This document shows positions 35,052 to 47,009 of a stretch of DNA of 64,000 bases, in pieces. The notes below the pieces were generated by a model. That model was not told the DNA's origin. It saw only the letters and a program-made list of their open reading frames with translations, and did no database searches. The first letter of the stretch is position 1. Every line of letters starts with the position of its first letter. A program made the translations under genes and the position numbers. The DNA is from Theocolax elegans (Eukaryota > Arthropoda > Insecta > Hymenoptera > Cerocephalidae), in the NCBI GenBank assembly GCA_026168455.1, contig CM047427.1:45105058-45169057 (forward strand). Direction: 5' to 3'.

Positions 35052-35356
35052 ATATATGTTTAATTCTAACTATAAATTGTTAAGTCTAACTACTACATTT
35101 TAAATTAAATTCATTTTATCTTTTTGTTATATTTGTTTATTTATTTATTTATTTTCTTATTTTATTTTATGTTTTATATTTTTAATTTTAATATTTATTT
35201 TATATAAATCGTTTTTCACTGTGATATTTTATGTAACCACATTTTTTTCGATTATACAACTAAATTTATACGCCTTGTTAATTAGTTTTAAGTTGTAAAT
35301 TCGAAATACAATCAATATGTAAATGCGTATAAAAAGATCAAAATGTACATACTACC

Positions 35357-35410
35357 TGAAGTGCCTACGGGGTTTCTATCCCAAAGGCCCAATAAACGTA
35401 ATCAATCAAT

Positions 35411-35412
<2 letters not shown>
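35357..35412 (+). repeat. 3' terminus of CR1-like element B with AATC tail
   Basis: CTACGGGGTTTCTATCCC, AATAAA and three AATC units mark a non-LTR element that ends in short tandem repeats rather than poly-A, as in the CR1/L2 group. The inverted 3' end at 10493 has the same plan. Confidence 0.75.

Positions 35413-35470
<58 letters not shown>
35413..35470. repeat. (CT)n microsatellite
   Basis: About 58 bases of CT directly after the element B tail; it probably grew from the tail. Confidence 0.9.
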
Positions 35471-35471
<1 letters not shown>

Positions 35472-35519
35472 GTGCGGTGAGTACATTGCTTTCTTTCTTT
35501 CAACTCCGTATTTCTCCTT

Positions 35520-36500
35520 TCCTTCAACTTATCCATCATCTAAGATAATTATCATTGTCATCACCAAGACCTCCTCGAAAGTCATTGGTCACGATGATGT
35601 CTCTATTCCTATGCTTCAACTCCTTTCTCCATATATCCCATACCTTGCGGACATCTACAACCAACTCCTCACAATGGGTTTATTATCTGAGCAATGGAAG
35701 ATGTTTATCGTCTCCGTCTCGCTGATTCGAACAGAATAGAATTAGTGCTAGATATACGCCCACGACCAAGCTCTACAAAGTCTATAATCCTTTAAAAATT
35801 GGTTCATGACCAACTCTCCCACTATCTCGAAACCAACAATCGTTGTTAGATAAGCAGACTTTCGCCGGGGTCATATATTCAGACTTTCTTAGGAGTCTTA
35901 AATGATATAAGGCGCGCAATCGATTTCTCGCAAACCTTTGATACAGTTCCACATGATCCTCTGCTGTGTAAACTAGGTTGCACAAACACGGTTCCACTAT
36001 TTGGTGAGTTGTTTACATGCTGTAGCCAGCAAGACTGGTGAACTGTCGCAGTAGCTTAGATCACCATGCGCGTCCCTTAGGGTAGTATTTTAAGTTTGAT
36101 ACATTTTTCCATCCCTATAAATGATTTGCCACAACTTCTAAAATGCTCAATAAGAGTCTGGCTTATCACTCGTATTACCCCGCCGAATTCGTACATGCTA
36201 TACAACGTATTTCAGAGAATGCGACGCCGATATCTGATTGAGCCAAACGTCATGGCCTCAGTGATGATTGCAGTATTGATCTCGACACCGTGCGGAGGGT
36301 CAAAATCGATGATCTACCTATATGCTACATAACTTCTGTTAAATCTCGTAGTACTTGGATCTCGCTTACCCCAGATTGATAAAGGCAGGTGGCATCGATC
36401 TGATAATGAATAAATAAACTCTTAAGAACACTCAGATTTTATAAGTGCGCGCTCTCGCAACGGACCAAATACATATTTTTCATTCTCAAGCGGATTAAAA
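35520..36500 (+). pseudogene. CR1/Kiri-like non-LTR element C, strongly decayed
   Basis: Fragments matching elements A and B appear in shifting frames: LETNN near 35830, then FLGVLNDIRRAID, SQTFDTVPHDPLLCKLG (about 35890-35970), FSIPINDLPQLLKCS (36100-36150) and FYKCALSQRTKY (36440-36475). All are on the same strand and in the order of an RT domain. Numerous stops and deletions. Confidence 0.65.
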
Positions 36501-37088
36501 TTATATTTAGTTACTGTTAAAATTGGATACCCTGCGGTAAGTCCACTATGGAAAAAAATCAGAGTACGAAGTCTCATACTTAATTAAAATAGTTATGTGA
36601 CATTTAATTTAACCAAAAAATTTTAAACAAAAGATAACAATAATATGCTTTGTTTAAAAAATTAAGAAATGTTTTCAATTGTTATGAAAAATAATCAGTA
36701 ATTGTTAATATCGAATAGCTTTTTTTCAATTTTCGCACTGGCTGGTCCCCTTTAGTAAATACTTTCCAAATTTTGTAACTTTCCGCAAAATATTCGACGC
36801 GGAAATATTAATGTCAAAATCTTCCCCTTGATTTGACAATACGTTTTTATTCTGAAAAAATAACAAGATTTGTAGAATATAATGAAACACACAATAAAAG
36901 TTATTATTGATTTATTTATATATATTATTTATACCTTTATGTGTAAAATAAAATGTTCAAAATTTGCAAGTTTGTAAGTGATTGTGACCGCACCACTATA
37001 CAAGTTTTTATTGTTTTCATAATCAACGGCAATAAGAATAGGGCTGAAATACTGTGATGAGTCCCTGTAAATAATATTTATTAAATAT
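36501..37088. other. AT-rich, no gene
   Basis: Nothing recognised. Confidence 0.4.
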
Positions 37089-37566
37089 TTAACCTTTTAA
37101 GGACGGGACTGGTCGATATTTCGACCACTTTGGTATCATATTATTTTGGAATTGTTTCGGGGGTAATATTATATGTTGAATTCAGGAAACATAGTGGTAT
37201 CATTCTAAAAAATATATTTGACCTTGAAATAGTGTTTTTAAGGTCAAATTTTTTATCCGGTATTTCGACTTAAAAATTGGTATGCCAACGTATATTAATG
37301 CTTTGAATACGAAACAAATAGTGTTGCGTTTGATGAAACACATTTTCAGAGTGATTATTTGAACTATTTATTACTATTAGTTCTTGGAAGATCAACATAT
37401 AGTTATTTTTTCTTGCGGAAGATTTTTTATTGATAATATTATTATTACATCATTCTCTTTATTTACTAAGTTGTCAAAAAGATACAAGCAATTATTTTTG
37501 ATGAAATGGCTGCTATTGAAACTTGGAATAGTGGCGAGTCTGAACCTGAAATGCGTTTTCCACTAA
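37089..37566 (+). mobile_element. piggyBac element, 5' end only
   Basis: TTAA (37089-37092) is followed by CCTTTTAAGGACGGGACTGG and the palindromic GTCGATATTTCGAC, as at the outer end of the piggyBac at 56811. An N-terminal coding start (DEMAAIETWNSGESEPEM, about 37500-37555) matches the same region of that copy (about 56350-56410, minus strand). The sequence is cut off at 37566 by a Gypsy LTR. Confidence 0.85.
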
Positions 37567-38319
37567 GTCGTACGGTGTGAGTTTCAGGTACGAACTCACC
37601 CGCCGCCGCATTGCTGCTTGGGGTCGACTCGCCCCTCTCTCCTCGACGACGTTAACTTCGGTGATTGATAGCCGCTCCGGCTACGGCTCCAGGTAAATAC
37701 TTGATCGTGAGGTTTACGCATGTATGCGTATTTGTATGCGTGCTTATCCGAGAGGTAGGCTGTACACGTTGTTTGTGTACAGCAACCTAACCTCAATTTG
37801 TCCTATGCTGTTCCTTGTACAGCTGTAGTGATTATATACAGCTGTACATGTATTTCCTTGTCTTTGCCTTCTGCCTATTGCTGTTTATCCTCTTCCTTGT
37901 TCCTTACCCTCTTAATGCGTATTTGTTCTCATGAAGGATCTTGTTTACAGCTGTATTTTGGTTGGCGTTGGAGGTTCTCCTGCTTACTGCCTGGATACTG
38001 CCTCTTCGCCTTGACTGCTGTCCTGTGAGGCTTCGGAGAGTCCTGGAGGCTTCCTGGTGATCGCCTCCCTTAGAACCCTGCCTGCAGTGTCAGACCCGGA
38101 GGAGCCCACCTGATAATCTGAGCTCGCCCAAGGTCCTCATCGCCAGGACCACCTCAGTGTTTGTGTGCCGTGCTTGGGAAAGGGTTTTTAGTATGTGAGG
38201 GTAGGCAGGGCTTAATTACTGTGCGGGTAGGTAGGTGTAGGGAATTATATATGGGTAGGTAGGTGTTCGTTGTGGGTTCGATAGCTCCTTACTTGACATG
38301 TGCAAAGCACATCGTCACA
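37567..38319 (-). mobile_element. Gypsy-type LTR (3' LTR, minus strand)
   Basis: Read on the minus strand it starts TGTGACGATGTGCTTTGC at 38319 and ends around ACACCGTAC near 37570. It matches the opposite-orientation copy at 45485-46225 over its length, including TGAAACTCACACCGTAC against TGAAACACACACCGTAC. It lies downstream of the minus-strand Gypsy pol, as a 3' LTR should. No complete 5' LTR partner is present. Confidence 0.78.
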
Positions 38320-38606
38320 TGCAAAATGAATTTCTGCATAACTAATAAAAAAGTAATTTAACTCTTTTTTATGCTCTTTAAATAAAATAATACTTGCACC
38401 ACCGTTGATTAAGTATTTCAGTTGAGTTATTTTTGACTTACTAATATCTTCTTATATATCGATAATAGTAGGTTATCGTGTAAAATAATATGGTCAAATA
38501 AAGCATTCTAATGTTTTACATTAAACTAAAATGTATTTCCGATTTCGAATTATATATTCTATGAATATGTGTATATTCTTTTTTACCATCAAATTGTTCA
38601 AAATTC
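38320..38606 (-). other. Spacer between Gypsy integrase and LTR
   Basis: AT-rich. A stretch at 38330-38410, inverted, resembles 60595-60665 beside the PUS1 last exon (GGTGGTGCAAGTATTATTTT). Confidence 0.4.
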
Positions 38607-41460
38607 TCAAAATTCTGAGGACTCTAGGTGCTTCCGTATAAGAGCTGTTGGTATCGGGTTTCTGCCAAAATTAAGAAATGCTGGGCTGTATTTAGTTGTA
38701 GAGTGGACAACTGTATTGAGAGCGAAGCAGAACTCTCCTAAGTGTCGATTCCACTTGCGATGATCTTCCTCAATGAAGCTGTTTATCATTGGTTTTAAAT
38801 TTCTATTTACCCTTTCTACAGGGTTAGCTTGTGCAAAATAGGGCGGAATTAATGACTGTATAATTCCGTACTGCTGTAATTTCTCTGCAACTTGGCGATT
38901 TGCAAATTCTGTCCCATTGTCCGAAATTAGGTATTTGGGACAACCCCATCTGTTAATGACTAATTCATCAAACGCTTGGAGTACGCTTTTTGCGTCGGCT
39001 CGTCTTAACGCTTTCATCTGAACAAAACGGGTAAATAGATCCTTAAAGACAATTATGTATATGAAACCTTGCATTGACGGTGGTTTTGCTCCCATTATGT
39101 CGACTGCTACTACTGTCCAAGGTCCATCTACGTTCCTGCCTTCCGTTATTCCTGCTGGAGCCTAATGGTTGCTCTTATGGGCTTGACACCCTTGACAGGC
39201 TCTAACATAATTGCAGGTATCATAGTATATACTTGGCCAGTAGTAGTAGGTGGCTAACCTTGCATACGTTTTGTCATTTCCCAAATGACCTGCTTGCGGG
39301 GTGTAGTGCGCTTCATAGAGAGCTTTCTCTCTATCAGCTGCTGGCAGAATTAGCTTCCAAGCATCTAGGTCGGGGACTAATGGGTCTACGAGGGGATTGG
39401 AACGGTGTGCGTATAAAAGGTTGTCTTTTATACATAAATCAGGGTATTTTTGGGGAGATTTTATTACTGCTTGGATCTTCATTTGGTACCAAGGATCGCT
39501 TGTATTAATTGTGGCTGTAGCTGCTAATGCTGTATCTTTGTATGCTCTCGAGAGTGCGTCAGGCACTTTGTGATATGCTCCTTTCCTGTGCACAAACTTA
39601 AATTTATAGTTTTACAGGATTGTGTTCCATCGAGCCAATCTGCCTGTCGGATCCTTGATGTTATGAAGCCAGAGAAGGCTGTGGTGGTCTGTTACCACAG
39701 TAAACTCTTCGCCTTGAAGGTAACCTTTGAGTCTTTCAATAAACGACAATACGGCTAAACACTCCTTCTCTGTCACCGTCTAATTACGTTCCGCTTTACT
39801 CAGTGTACGGCTAACGTAATATATAGGGTTCACCATTTATTTCTTGGGTAAGCACACCGGCTATAGCATAGTCGCTAGCATCGGTTTGAAGGGTAAAGGG
39901 GAGGGAAAAATCGGGGCGGGCTAAAACAGGGGCTTGGGTAAGTGCTAGCATCATTTTCTCGAATGCATCCTGCTGTTCTTGATGCCATCTGACATCCTTT
40001 CGCGTTAAATAATTTAACGGTGCTCTGCATTCAGCTAATTTGCCGATAAATCTTGAATACCAACCAATTAAGCCAGTAAATCGTCTTAGTTGCTTTAAAT
40101 TGGTTGGGGATGGATACTCTAGTATCGGTCGTATCTTATCTATATTTGTTTTGAGGCCATCCTCATTAATAATATATCCTAGATAAGTTACTTCCGCGCA
40201 ACAGAATTCGGATTTTTCTCTGTTTATTTGCAAGTTTACCTTTTTGAGGGCGGGTAGTACTATTCTTTACCATTTTAGGTGTTCCTCAAAGGTTTTGGCT
40301 GTAATAATAATATCGTCCAGATATGCAAATACATTTGGCTCCCATTCTGGCTTTATGAGCTTGTCCATCATTTTCTGGAAAATTGCAGGTGCATTCGATA
40401 GACCGTAGGGGACTCGGGTAAACTGAAATAATCCTTTACCTGGAAGTGAAAATGCTGTAATTTCGCGGCTTTCTGGGGCTAGAGGGACTTGGTGGTAAGC
40501 TAGCGATAAATCAAGCTTACTAATGTAACGGCTTTCTCTCAGGTGATCGAGAATGTCGTCCATATTGCGCATAGGGTACGCTATTTTCTTGGTAACAGCG
40601 TCAACCTACCGGAAATCTATACAAAAGCGGTATTTTCCGTTTGCTTTCGGAACTATTATTGGGCAGCTGCACCACGGGCTTTCCGAAGGTTCTATAATAC
40701 CTTCCTTTAGCTTCCTATCGATTTCCTCGTATCCAGCTTGCAACATCCTCGGCGAATAACTACGGTTTTGTTGACGACTAGGTTCGGCTCCCTGCACATC
40801 GATCTTGTGGGAATCTAGGTTAGTTACACCTAGCGTTTTTGGTGTTGGGGAATCATCTCATTTAATAGCTGCTGTAATCTCCTTTCTTGTTCCGCTGTAG
40901 CTCGTTTCAATCCTCCTATGCTTGCTAGGGCAGGTAAACAACTAGGGTCTTTGCCATAAGGATAAAAATGATGAATGACACCTTTATCAGTCCACCACGT
41001 ATCATTTTCATAGCATATTTTCATGTTCGCTTTACGTTTAAAGTCGATACCTAATATGCAGTCATAATGCAAGCCGTCTGTTACTTAGAAGGGCATTATA
41101 ATAGTTTCACCATCTATTTCCATGGTTACATCTATTATACCTTGTATTGGTACCGCTATACCATCTGCTACTTTAACGGCTGAATTGCTGGATTTTCGCA
41201 ATTTATGCTGTAATACTCTACTCATTCCTCGACCAATGAATGAGTGTACTGACCCATCGTCAAGTAAAGCTGTAAGTTTTTGTGCATTTAACTCTATGTT
41301 AAAGAAATGACGTGGATCAATGCCGGGTATTTGCTGTATTAGGGAATTATTTGCTGCTAACTGGGAGGGTATTGACTTTTGGGTGTTTGGGTGAGAAAAT
41401 ACGGGTCTCTATTTTCTCTGGATGTAGTTTCCCTGGTTTCTGTCCTATTTGCAGCTGCAG
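38607..41460 (-). pseudogene. Gypsy LTR retrotransposon pol (protease, RT, RNase H, integrase)
   Basis: Minus-strand domains in order. Protease-like LLDDGSVHSFIG (about 41240-41275) and DCILGIDF. RT with GIIEPSESPWCSCPIIVPK, SKLDLSLAYHQVPL and the catalytic FAYLDDIII (about 40310). RNase H with TDASDYAIAGVLTQE and [12 protein letters not shown]. Integrase with the HHCC finger (HYTPQAGHLGND, CQGCQAHK), AVDIMG, ISDNGTEFANR and PVERVNRN, so the three acidic residues are in place. About seven in-frame stops interrupt an otherwise continuous frame, so it is a fairly young dead copy. The protease site reads DDG rather than the common DSG or DTG. Confidence 0.92.
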
Positions 41461-42565
41461 TTTGTGTAATTTGTGCCTTGAGCACCGCAATTACGACAAA
41501 TTGCAGGTTCTGGACATTCTGCTATCCAATGCCCAAGTTTATTACACCTATAGCAAGGCTCTTTAAATTTTCTTGGGTGAATTCGCTTTTGCTCTACGTA
41601 GTTTGGCGTGCTTAATTTATTTGGCTTGAACTCCTGCTTCTTTGGTGATTCAGCCCTTTGTTTAGTTTCCTGTGCTCGCTGTCAATAACTGCTATTTTTG
41701 TTATTCTTTACAGCTTCGCTGTACTGCTACTTAGGTTTTTGCTTAACGGGTGCTGTATATTTTCTAGCTGCTTGGGGGCTGTTTGGCTTCCATGGGTACT
41801 GGTGCTGTATTTTCTTTTGTGGGTTGGTAGCTATGGGTGCTATGGACTTTGGGGGTACTGCGGCTATTCGGATTGAGGTATTGTTGGTTTAACCTGATCC
41901 AGCATGCCTCTTAGCTTGGTGAAGTATGTGGAAATATCCTAATTAGGTCCTTGTGTGCGGTTCCCAATAGCTTGTCTGAGCTGGCTCTGCGGTTCCTCCG
42001 TCCCATATTGTAGTCTTAGTGCATCTACAAAATCTAGGTAATCCTTCCAGCTGCTTTTCTTACGTCTGAACCATTCCCATGCTTCGTCATCTAAGACTGA
42101 TGGTAAAGCTTTAAATATATCCTGAGTGGAGAGACCATAACTTTCTCTACATTCCTCAAGATTTGATAAGAATGTCTCCGGATCATTCTTATTTGCTCCC
42201 TTGAATTGGATATGGTGGCGTGAGAATATTTGTGCTGTCCTTTTTTCTCTTATAAAGGTAGCATCTTCTAAGCTTGTTTCGTACGAACGGCTATACCTGA
42301 ATGCTGGATTGAACGTACTTTGCTGCGGCTGTATGTGTGGATTATTTGGGATTGAGTACGTTTCATTATTCTCCTGATGCACTGTTGAACTGCTATGCTG
42401 TCTATTTTGCTGTTCGTTACTTTGCTGAGTATTTCGATTAGTTTGCTGTATAACTGCTGCATTTGCTGTATTTGCTGCTCCAATCGTCTGAATTGTTCTC
42501 ATTATTTTGTGTCTTTTCTTTTGGGACGTTATGTTCTGGAATTTCCTCGTCTTCCCAATGGACAC
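41461..42565 (-). pseudogene. Gypsy gag with CCHC zinc knuckle
   Basis: Starts at ATG 42565 (minus) with a Gln/Asn-rich N-terminus. The capsid-like part reads FKGANKNDPETFLSNLEECR, KALPSVLDDEAWEWF and WKDYLDFVDALRLQYG. It stops at 41939 and continues in frame. A zinc knuckle CYRCNKLGHWIAEC with a second CRNCG lies at about 41465-41560. The typical order of a Ty3/Gypsy gag precedes the pol at 41460. The 5' LTR and leader are missing beyond 42730, where BEL/Pao sequence begins. Confidence 0.88.
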
Positions 42566-42739
42566 TCTGTACGTTCCTATGTACGCTGCTTAATTGTGTG
42601 CTGCTTCTTGGGTTATATCTGTTTCCGTGTGCCTGGCTGACTCTTGACTCCTGGGTCGCTAATTCGGGTTCTGCATTACTTTGCGGTGGCGTATCCGCTT
42701 GGCTGACTGGTCTTGGTACGAGTGAAATAGAAGAAAAGG

Positions 42740-44100
42740 GGCTTGTGCTTATTGGACGAAAAACTATTTCAAAGATAACTTTATCGAAACTGCTGAAGAA
42801 ACATTCATTGACTAAAAGTCACAAGTTTTGGATGCTCTACGTGCAGTAAAACGAACGGCATCGTCGATCTCTGCCTTATCGGTTCAACAATGCGAATTAA
42901 AGCTACGCTTCGTAAGTTGCCTACAATTAATTTGCCGACTTTCTCAGGCAAATACTCGGACTGTTCGTCTTTCAAGGACATGTTTCAAGGACAGTATTTA
43001 TGAACCATGACACCGATCTCAAAGATGTTGAAAGGTTGCATTATTTAAAAAGTTCTTTATCAGGTAAAGATGCTAACCACTTAAAGTATGTTTCAGTGAC
43101 GGATGATAACCATGCCCGTACTTGGAATAGATTAAAGTCGCATTTTGAAGACAAACGTGCACTTGTTCATTTATGTTTTGATTCTTTTGTACAGCTCTGC
43201 CCTGCTTAACCCGAATTATTTGTTGCCTTGAAGACTCTCAAAGACGAAATTACAGACGTCATCGAAACTCTCCACACTCTGCGAAGACCTATCGATCACA
43301 TGGATGATTTTCTCGTACATATAACTATGAGAACGTCAAAACCAGACGAAATTGGGAACTTTCTTTGGCAGACTCAACCACACCAACTACATGGACGGAG
43401 TTGGATACATTTTTAAAATCGCGCGCACAGGCTCTTGAAATGTCCAACATTCAGAAATCTGCCTCATCGACTGGCAGTAATATATCGTAGAAGACGTCAT
43501 CAAACAAAAAATCCGATTCATCTGGACTAACCGCGCATAACTTATCCAAACAATGTCGTTCTTGTTCTTATTATAGCGGAGAACATTATATTAGTACTTG
43601 TAATAAATTTCGATTTTGCGCAATCGACAATCGTAATACATCTGTTTCAGAAAAGCGATTTTGCACAAACTGCTTTGGTGCATATCGATTTTCCGAGTGC
43701 AAATCTATGATAACCTGCTTCACTTGCAAAGATCATCATCATACTTTGCTACATTGACCATCACGCAACTTCAAGCAAGGCAACAAGCGTTCGTAGGAAC
43801 GTCCGTACAGCAAAAGCTGGATAAATCTACCAGCATCTCTGCGGAAGAGAGTTTACAGTTCAAATGTGAGTCTTTAAAACACTGTAGTGGCTTAGCATGT
43901 AACCAACTTATCTCTGCAACCTCGTTTTGCTTGAAATCTTGTCGACCCGTGCTCAGAGGCTACTTTTATATTTGAATCACTTGTTTAACGTATAAGGGCA
44001 GCTCGAATATCTGCATTTGTTCCAGTTTCTGGAGTAGAAGCTGCACACAGCCACACTACTAACTAGGAGAGGCCACGGCCTTCGGATCACGGATCGTAAC
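42740..44100 (+). pseudogene. BEL/Pao retrotransposon gag remnant
   Basis: In shifting frames: QVLDALRAVKRTASSISALS (about 42825-42880), KLPTINLPTFSGKYSD (about 42915), VERLHYLKSSLSGKDANHLK, ARTWNRLKSHFEDKRALVH, ALKTLKDEITDVIETLHTLR, and a Cys/His region CRSCSYYSGEHYISTC (about 43555) with CTNCFGAYRFSECKSMITC. This is the domain order of BEL/Pao gag. Protease and reverse transcriptase are not recognisable. At least four frame breaks. Confidence 0.85.
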
Positions 44101-44136
44101 CAAACTAAAGGACATGTTTTGTAATATAAAAGTATA

Positions 44137-45483
44137 TGAAAATCCAGATCTTTAGTGAGGTATTCCGGAATATCGGCATACTTACGGGAATTCTTGGTTA
44201 TTTTGAGAAGTCTTGTGGTTTCCCGGATATCTGCATTGATTACGAGATTTATAGGATATTCAGGGAATTTTTGATGTGTTGCCGGATATCTGCACTATTT
44301 AAGAGATATCTTGGAATTTTAAAGAATGTTTCATAATTACGAAATTTCTTGAATATATCGCGAATTTACGAGGTACTCCAGGATATCTGCACTAATTACG
44401 AGATTTCTTGTATAATTCGGAATATAGTGAGTTATTCAGGGATATATGCACTAATTACGGCATTTCTTGGATATTTTGGGATTTATTGAGGTATGCAGAC
44501 ATATCTGCCGTAACTATGGGATTACTTGGATATTTCGGGATATAGTGAAGTATTCCGGGATATCGGCATAATTGCGGGAATTCTTGGGTATTTTGGGAAT
44601 TTTTGAGGTGATTCCGGGATATATGCAGTTATTACAGCATTTCTTGGATATTTATGGAATTTTTTATGTGTTCCTGGATATCTGCTGCAATTACGGAATT
44701 TCTTGGATATTTCAGGAAGTTTTGATGTATTCCCGGATACCTGCACGAATTACCTGATTTTTTGGATTTTTAGGGAATGTTTGAGATATTTATTGGATAT
44801 TTATCGGGATACCTGCACTAATTACGGGATGTCCTGGATACTTTGGGATATAGTGAGATATTCCGGAACATCTGCAATTATTTTTAGCTTTTCTATGATA
44901 TTTCCGAAATTTTTGAGTTATGCCGATATATTTGCACTAATTACGTGATTAGCTGGATATTTCGAGAATTTTTTAGGTATGTAGGGGTATCTACGTTAAC
45001 TGTGGGATTAGTTATATATTTCGGGAATTTTTAAAATATTCCAAGATATTTGCTCTATTTACGAGATTTCATGGATATTTAGAGAATGTATGAGGTATTT
45101 CATGGATATTTCAGGAACTTTTGTGGTATTGTAGGTTATCTGCTCAATTTACAGGGTTTCTTGGATATTTAGGGAATTTGTGAGGTATTTCGGGTTACCT
45201 GCACAGGTTACGGGGTTTCTTGGATATTTCGGGAATTTTTGAGGTGTTCCAGCATAATTGCTCTAATTACGGGATGTCTTTGATATTTAGGGAATATTTG
45301 ATGTGTTCCCAGTTTTAGCACTAATTACGAGATTTTTTGTTTAAGGAAGTTTTGATGTATCCTCGGATATTTGCACTATTTACGAGGTTTCTTGGTTATT
45401 TATGGAATGTTTTATGTATTCCGGGATACCTGTATATTACAAGAATTCTTGGATATTTCGGGAGTTTTTGAGGTATTGCGGGG
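44137..45483. repeat. Diverged tandem satellite, about 58-60 bp unit
   Basis: Repeats of GGATATCTGCACTAATTACG, GAGATTTCTTGGATATTTCG and GGAATTTTTGAGGTATTCC recur every 58-60 bases for 1.35 kb. Same family as the block at 9358-11130 but more regular. It sits between BEL/Pao gag and a solo Gypsy LTR. Confidence 0.87.
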
Positions 45484-45484
45484 G

Positions 45485-46225
45485 TGACGATGTGCTTTGC
45501 ACATGTTAACATATTAGACATATTTAAGCTAAGAGACTGCCTACTTACCCGCACAAGCTAATCAAGTCCCTACTATGAACCTGCCAACCCATATAACCTA
45601 AATCCTTCCCTACTCGCTCTGTAATTAAACCCTGCCTATTCTAACATACTAAAAACCCAATCCCAATTTATGCTACACATACGAACACTGGCGAAGCACT
45701 ATGGTAGTCCTGGCGTTGAATGTCTTGGCAAGCTCAGCTAACGTCAGGCAGGCTCCTCCGGGTTTGATGCCGTGAAGAAGATTGATCAAGTGAAGTTATA
45801 AATGAATAAGCCTCAAGGACCCTTGTTAGTCACATAAAAGCCCAACGTCCAAATAAGCCTAAGAAGGCAGGCAAGGCGAAGAGACACATTCAGGCGGTAC
45901 ATTATGGAATTCCCAACGCCAACCAGTATGCAGTTGTAAAAGATCAAGACAATTAATAAAAGCACATATTAAACAATACAGCTGTATAATGGACAATGTA
46001 GGACAGAATGATGTTAGGTTGCTATACATAAACAAAGTGTACAGTATACCTGTTAAACTATACAGTAATAAATACGTATAGCCGCGTAATCCCCACAACT
46101 AAGCAGTTACCTAGAGCTGTATGTGGAGCGGCTATCGGTCACCGTGGTTCGACGTCCTCGTGGAGGCAGAATGGAAGCGGTGTAGCAGCGTGTGGGTTTC
46201 GTGCCTGAAACACACACCGTACTAA
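45485..46225 (+). mobile_element. Solo Gypsy-type LTR, plus orientation
   Basis: Begins TGACGATGTGCTTTGCACATG and ends around ACACACCGTAC, matching the LTR at 37567-38319 read in reverse. No internal Gypsy sequence adjoins it in this orientation. It could be a solo LTR from another insertion or an inverted end. Target duplication not found. Confidence 0.72.
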
Positions 46226-47009
46226 TAAGTTGTAAGACGAAACGATGAAACGAGTTAATTATTACCTGCAGGAAAGTTATCTCAGCATCGTTGACACTTC
46301 AACAGCACCAGCACACCACATACTATACAGCTGACTTGCGCCGCTACAGCATGGAGAGCGCGGTTATCGACTCACGCGCTCGATGTGAGATCGCAGCCGC
46401 CTCTCGAGAGTGATCGAGCGAAAGAGCGCGCGCGCGAGAGAGAGAGAGGGAGAAAACGAGGGTGTGATAGCAGGACGAGTCTCTGATCATCACCGTGGTT
46501 GAATTTGAAAAAAATGTCCGCCATGTTGGATTATTCAAATATGATTTCAGATTCGTTATCAGCGACCACGAGAACCTAAGTATTCAAAACTTGGTATAAG
46601 ATAGACATTTTTAAAAAAAATAAGAAGTGTCCGATTATTTCATGATGTCACAGAAGCCATCTTGGAACATTTTTCGGAAAAATTCGCAAACATCAAATGT
46701 GTCAATAATAATATCATTTGCAACATGAATCCGTTTCACGGTCTTCGTTAAACCGTTTTATTCTAAACAAGCATATCAAAATGTAGAAAAATGTATTTCT
46801 GATTTTTCACCAAATTCAAACCGCCATTTTTAAATTTTCCAATGGAAATTTTCAAATTCCGACTTCAGAATCGCAAAGAGCGGAAAATTTTAGTTCAGAA
46901 AAGTGCTTCCGGTTATTATTTTTATTTTTTTCTCAACAATTTTCTAGGCAAAAAACCAATCGACTATAAAATGTCCGCTTAGTAAGAAATGGGTTAAATT
47001 CGTAATAAT
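46226..47009. other. Unclassified repeat DNA
   Basis: A GA-rich run at 46410-46460 is followed by a stretch with GTCCGCCATGTTGGA, ATTTCAGATTCGTTATCAGC and a second CCGCCATTTTTAAATTTT, the look of a dispersed insect repeat. No coding. Confidence 0.35.

Noticed and set aside
39233..41892. Plus-strand frames across the Gypsy pol region
   Set aside because: All lie opposite clear minus-strand protease, RT and integrase motifs.
42395..42849. Cys-rich plus-strand frames opposite Gypsy gag
   Set aside because: Antisense shadow of the Gln/Asn-rich gag coding strand.
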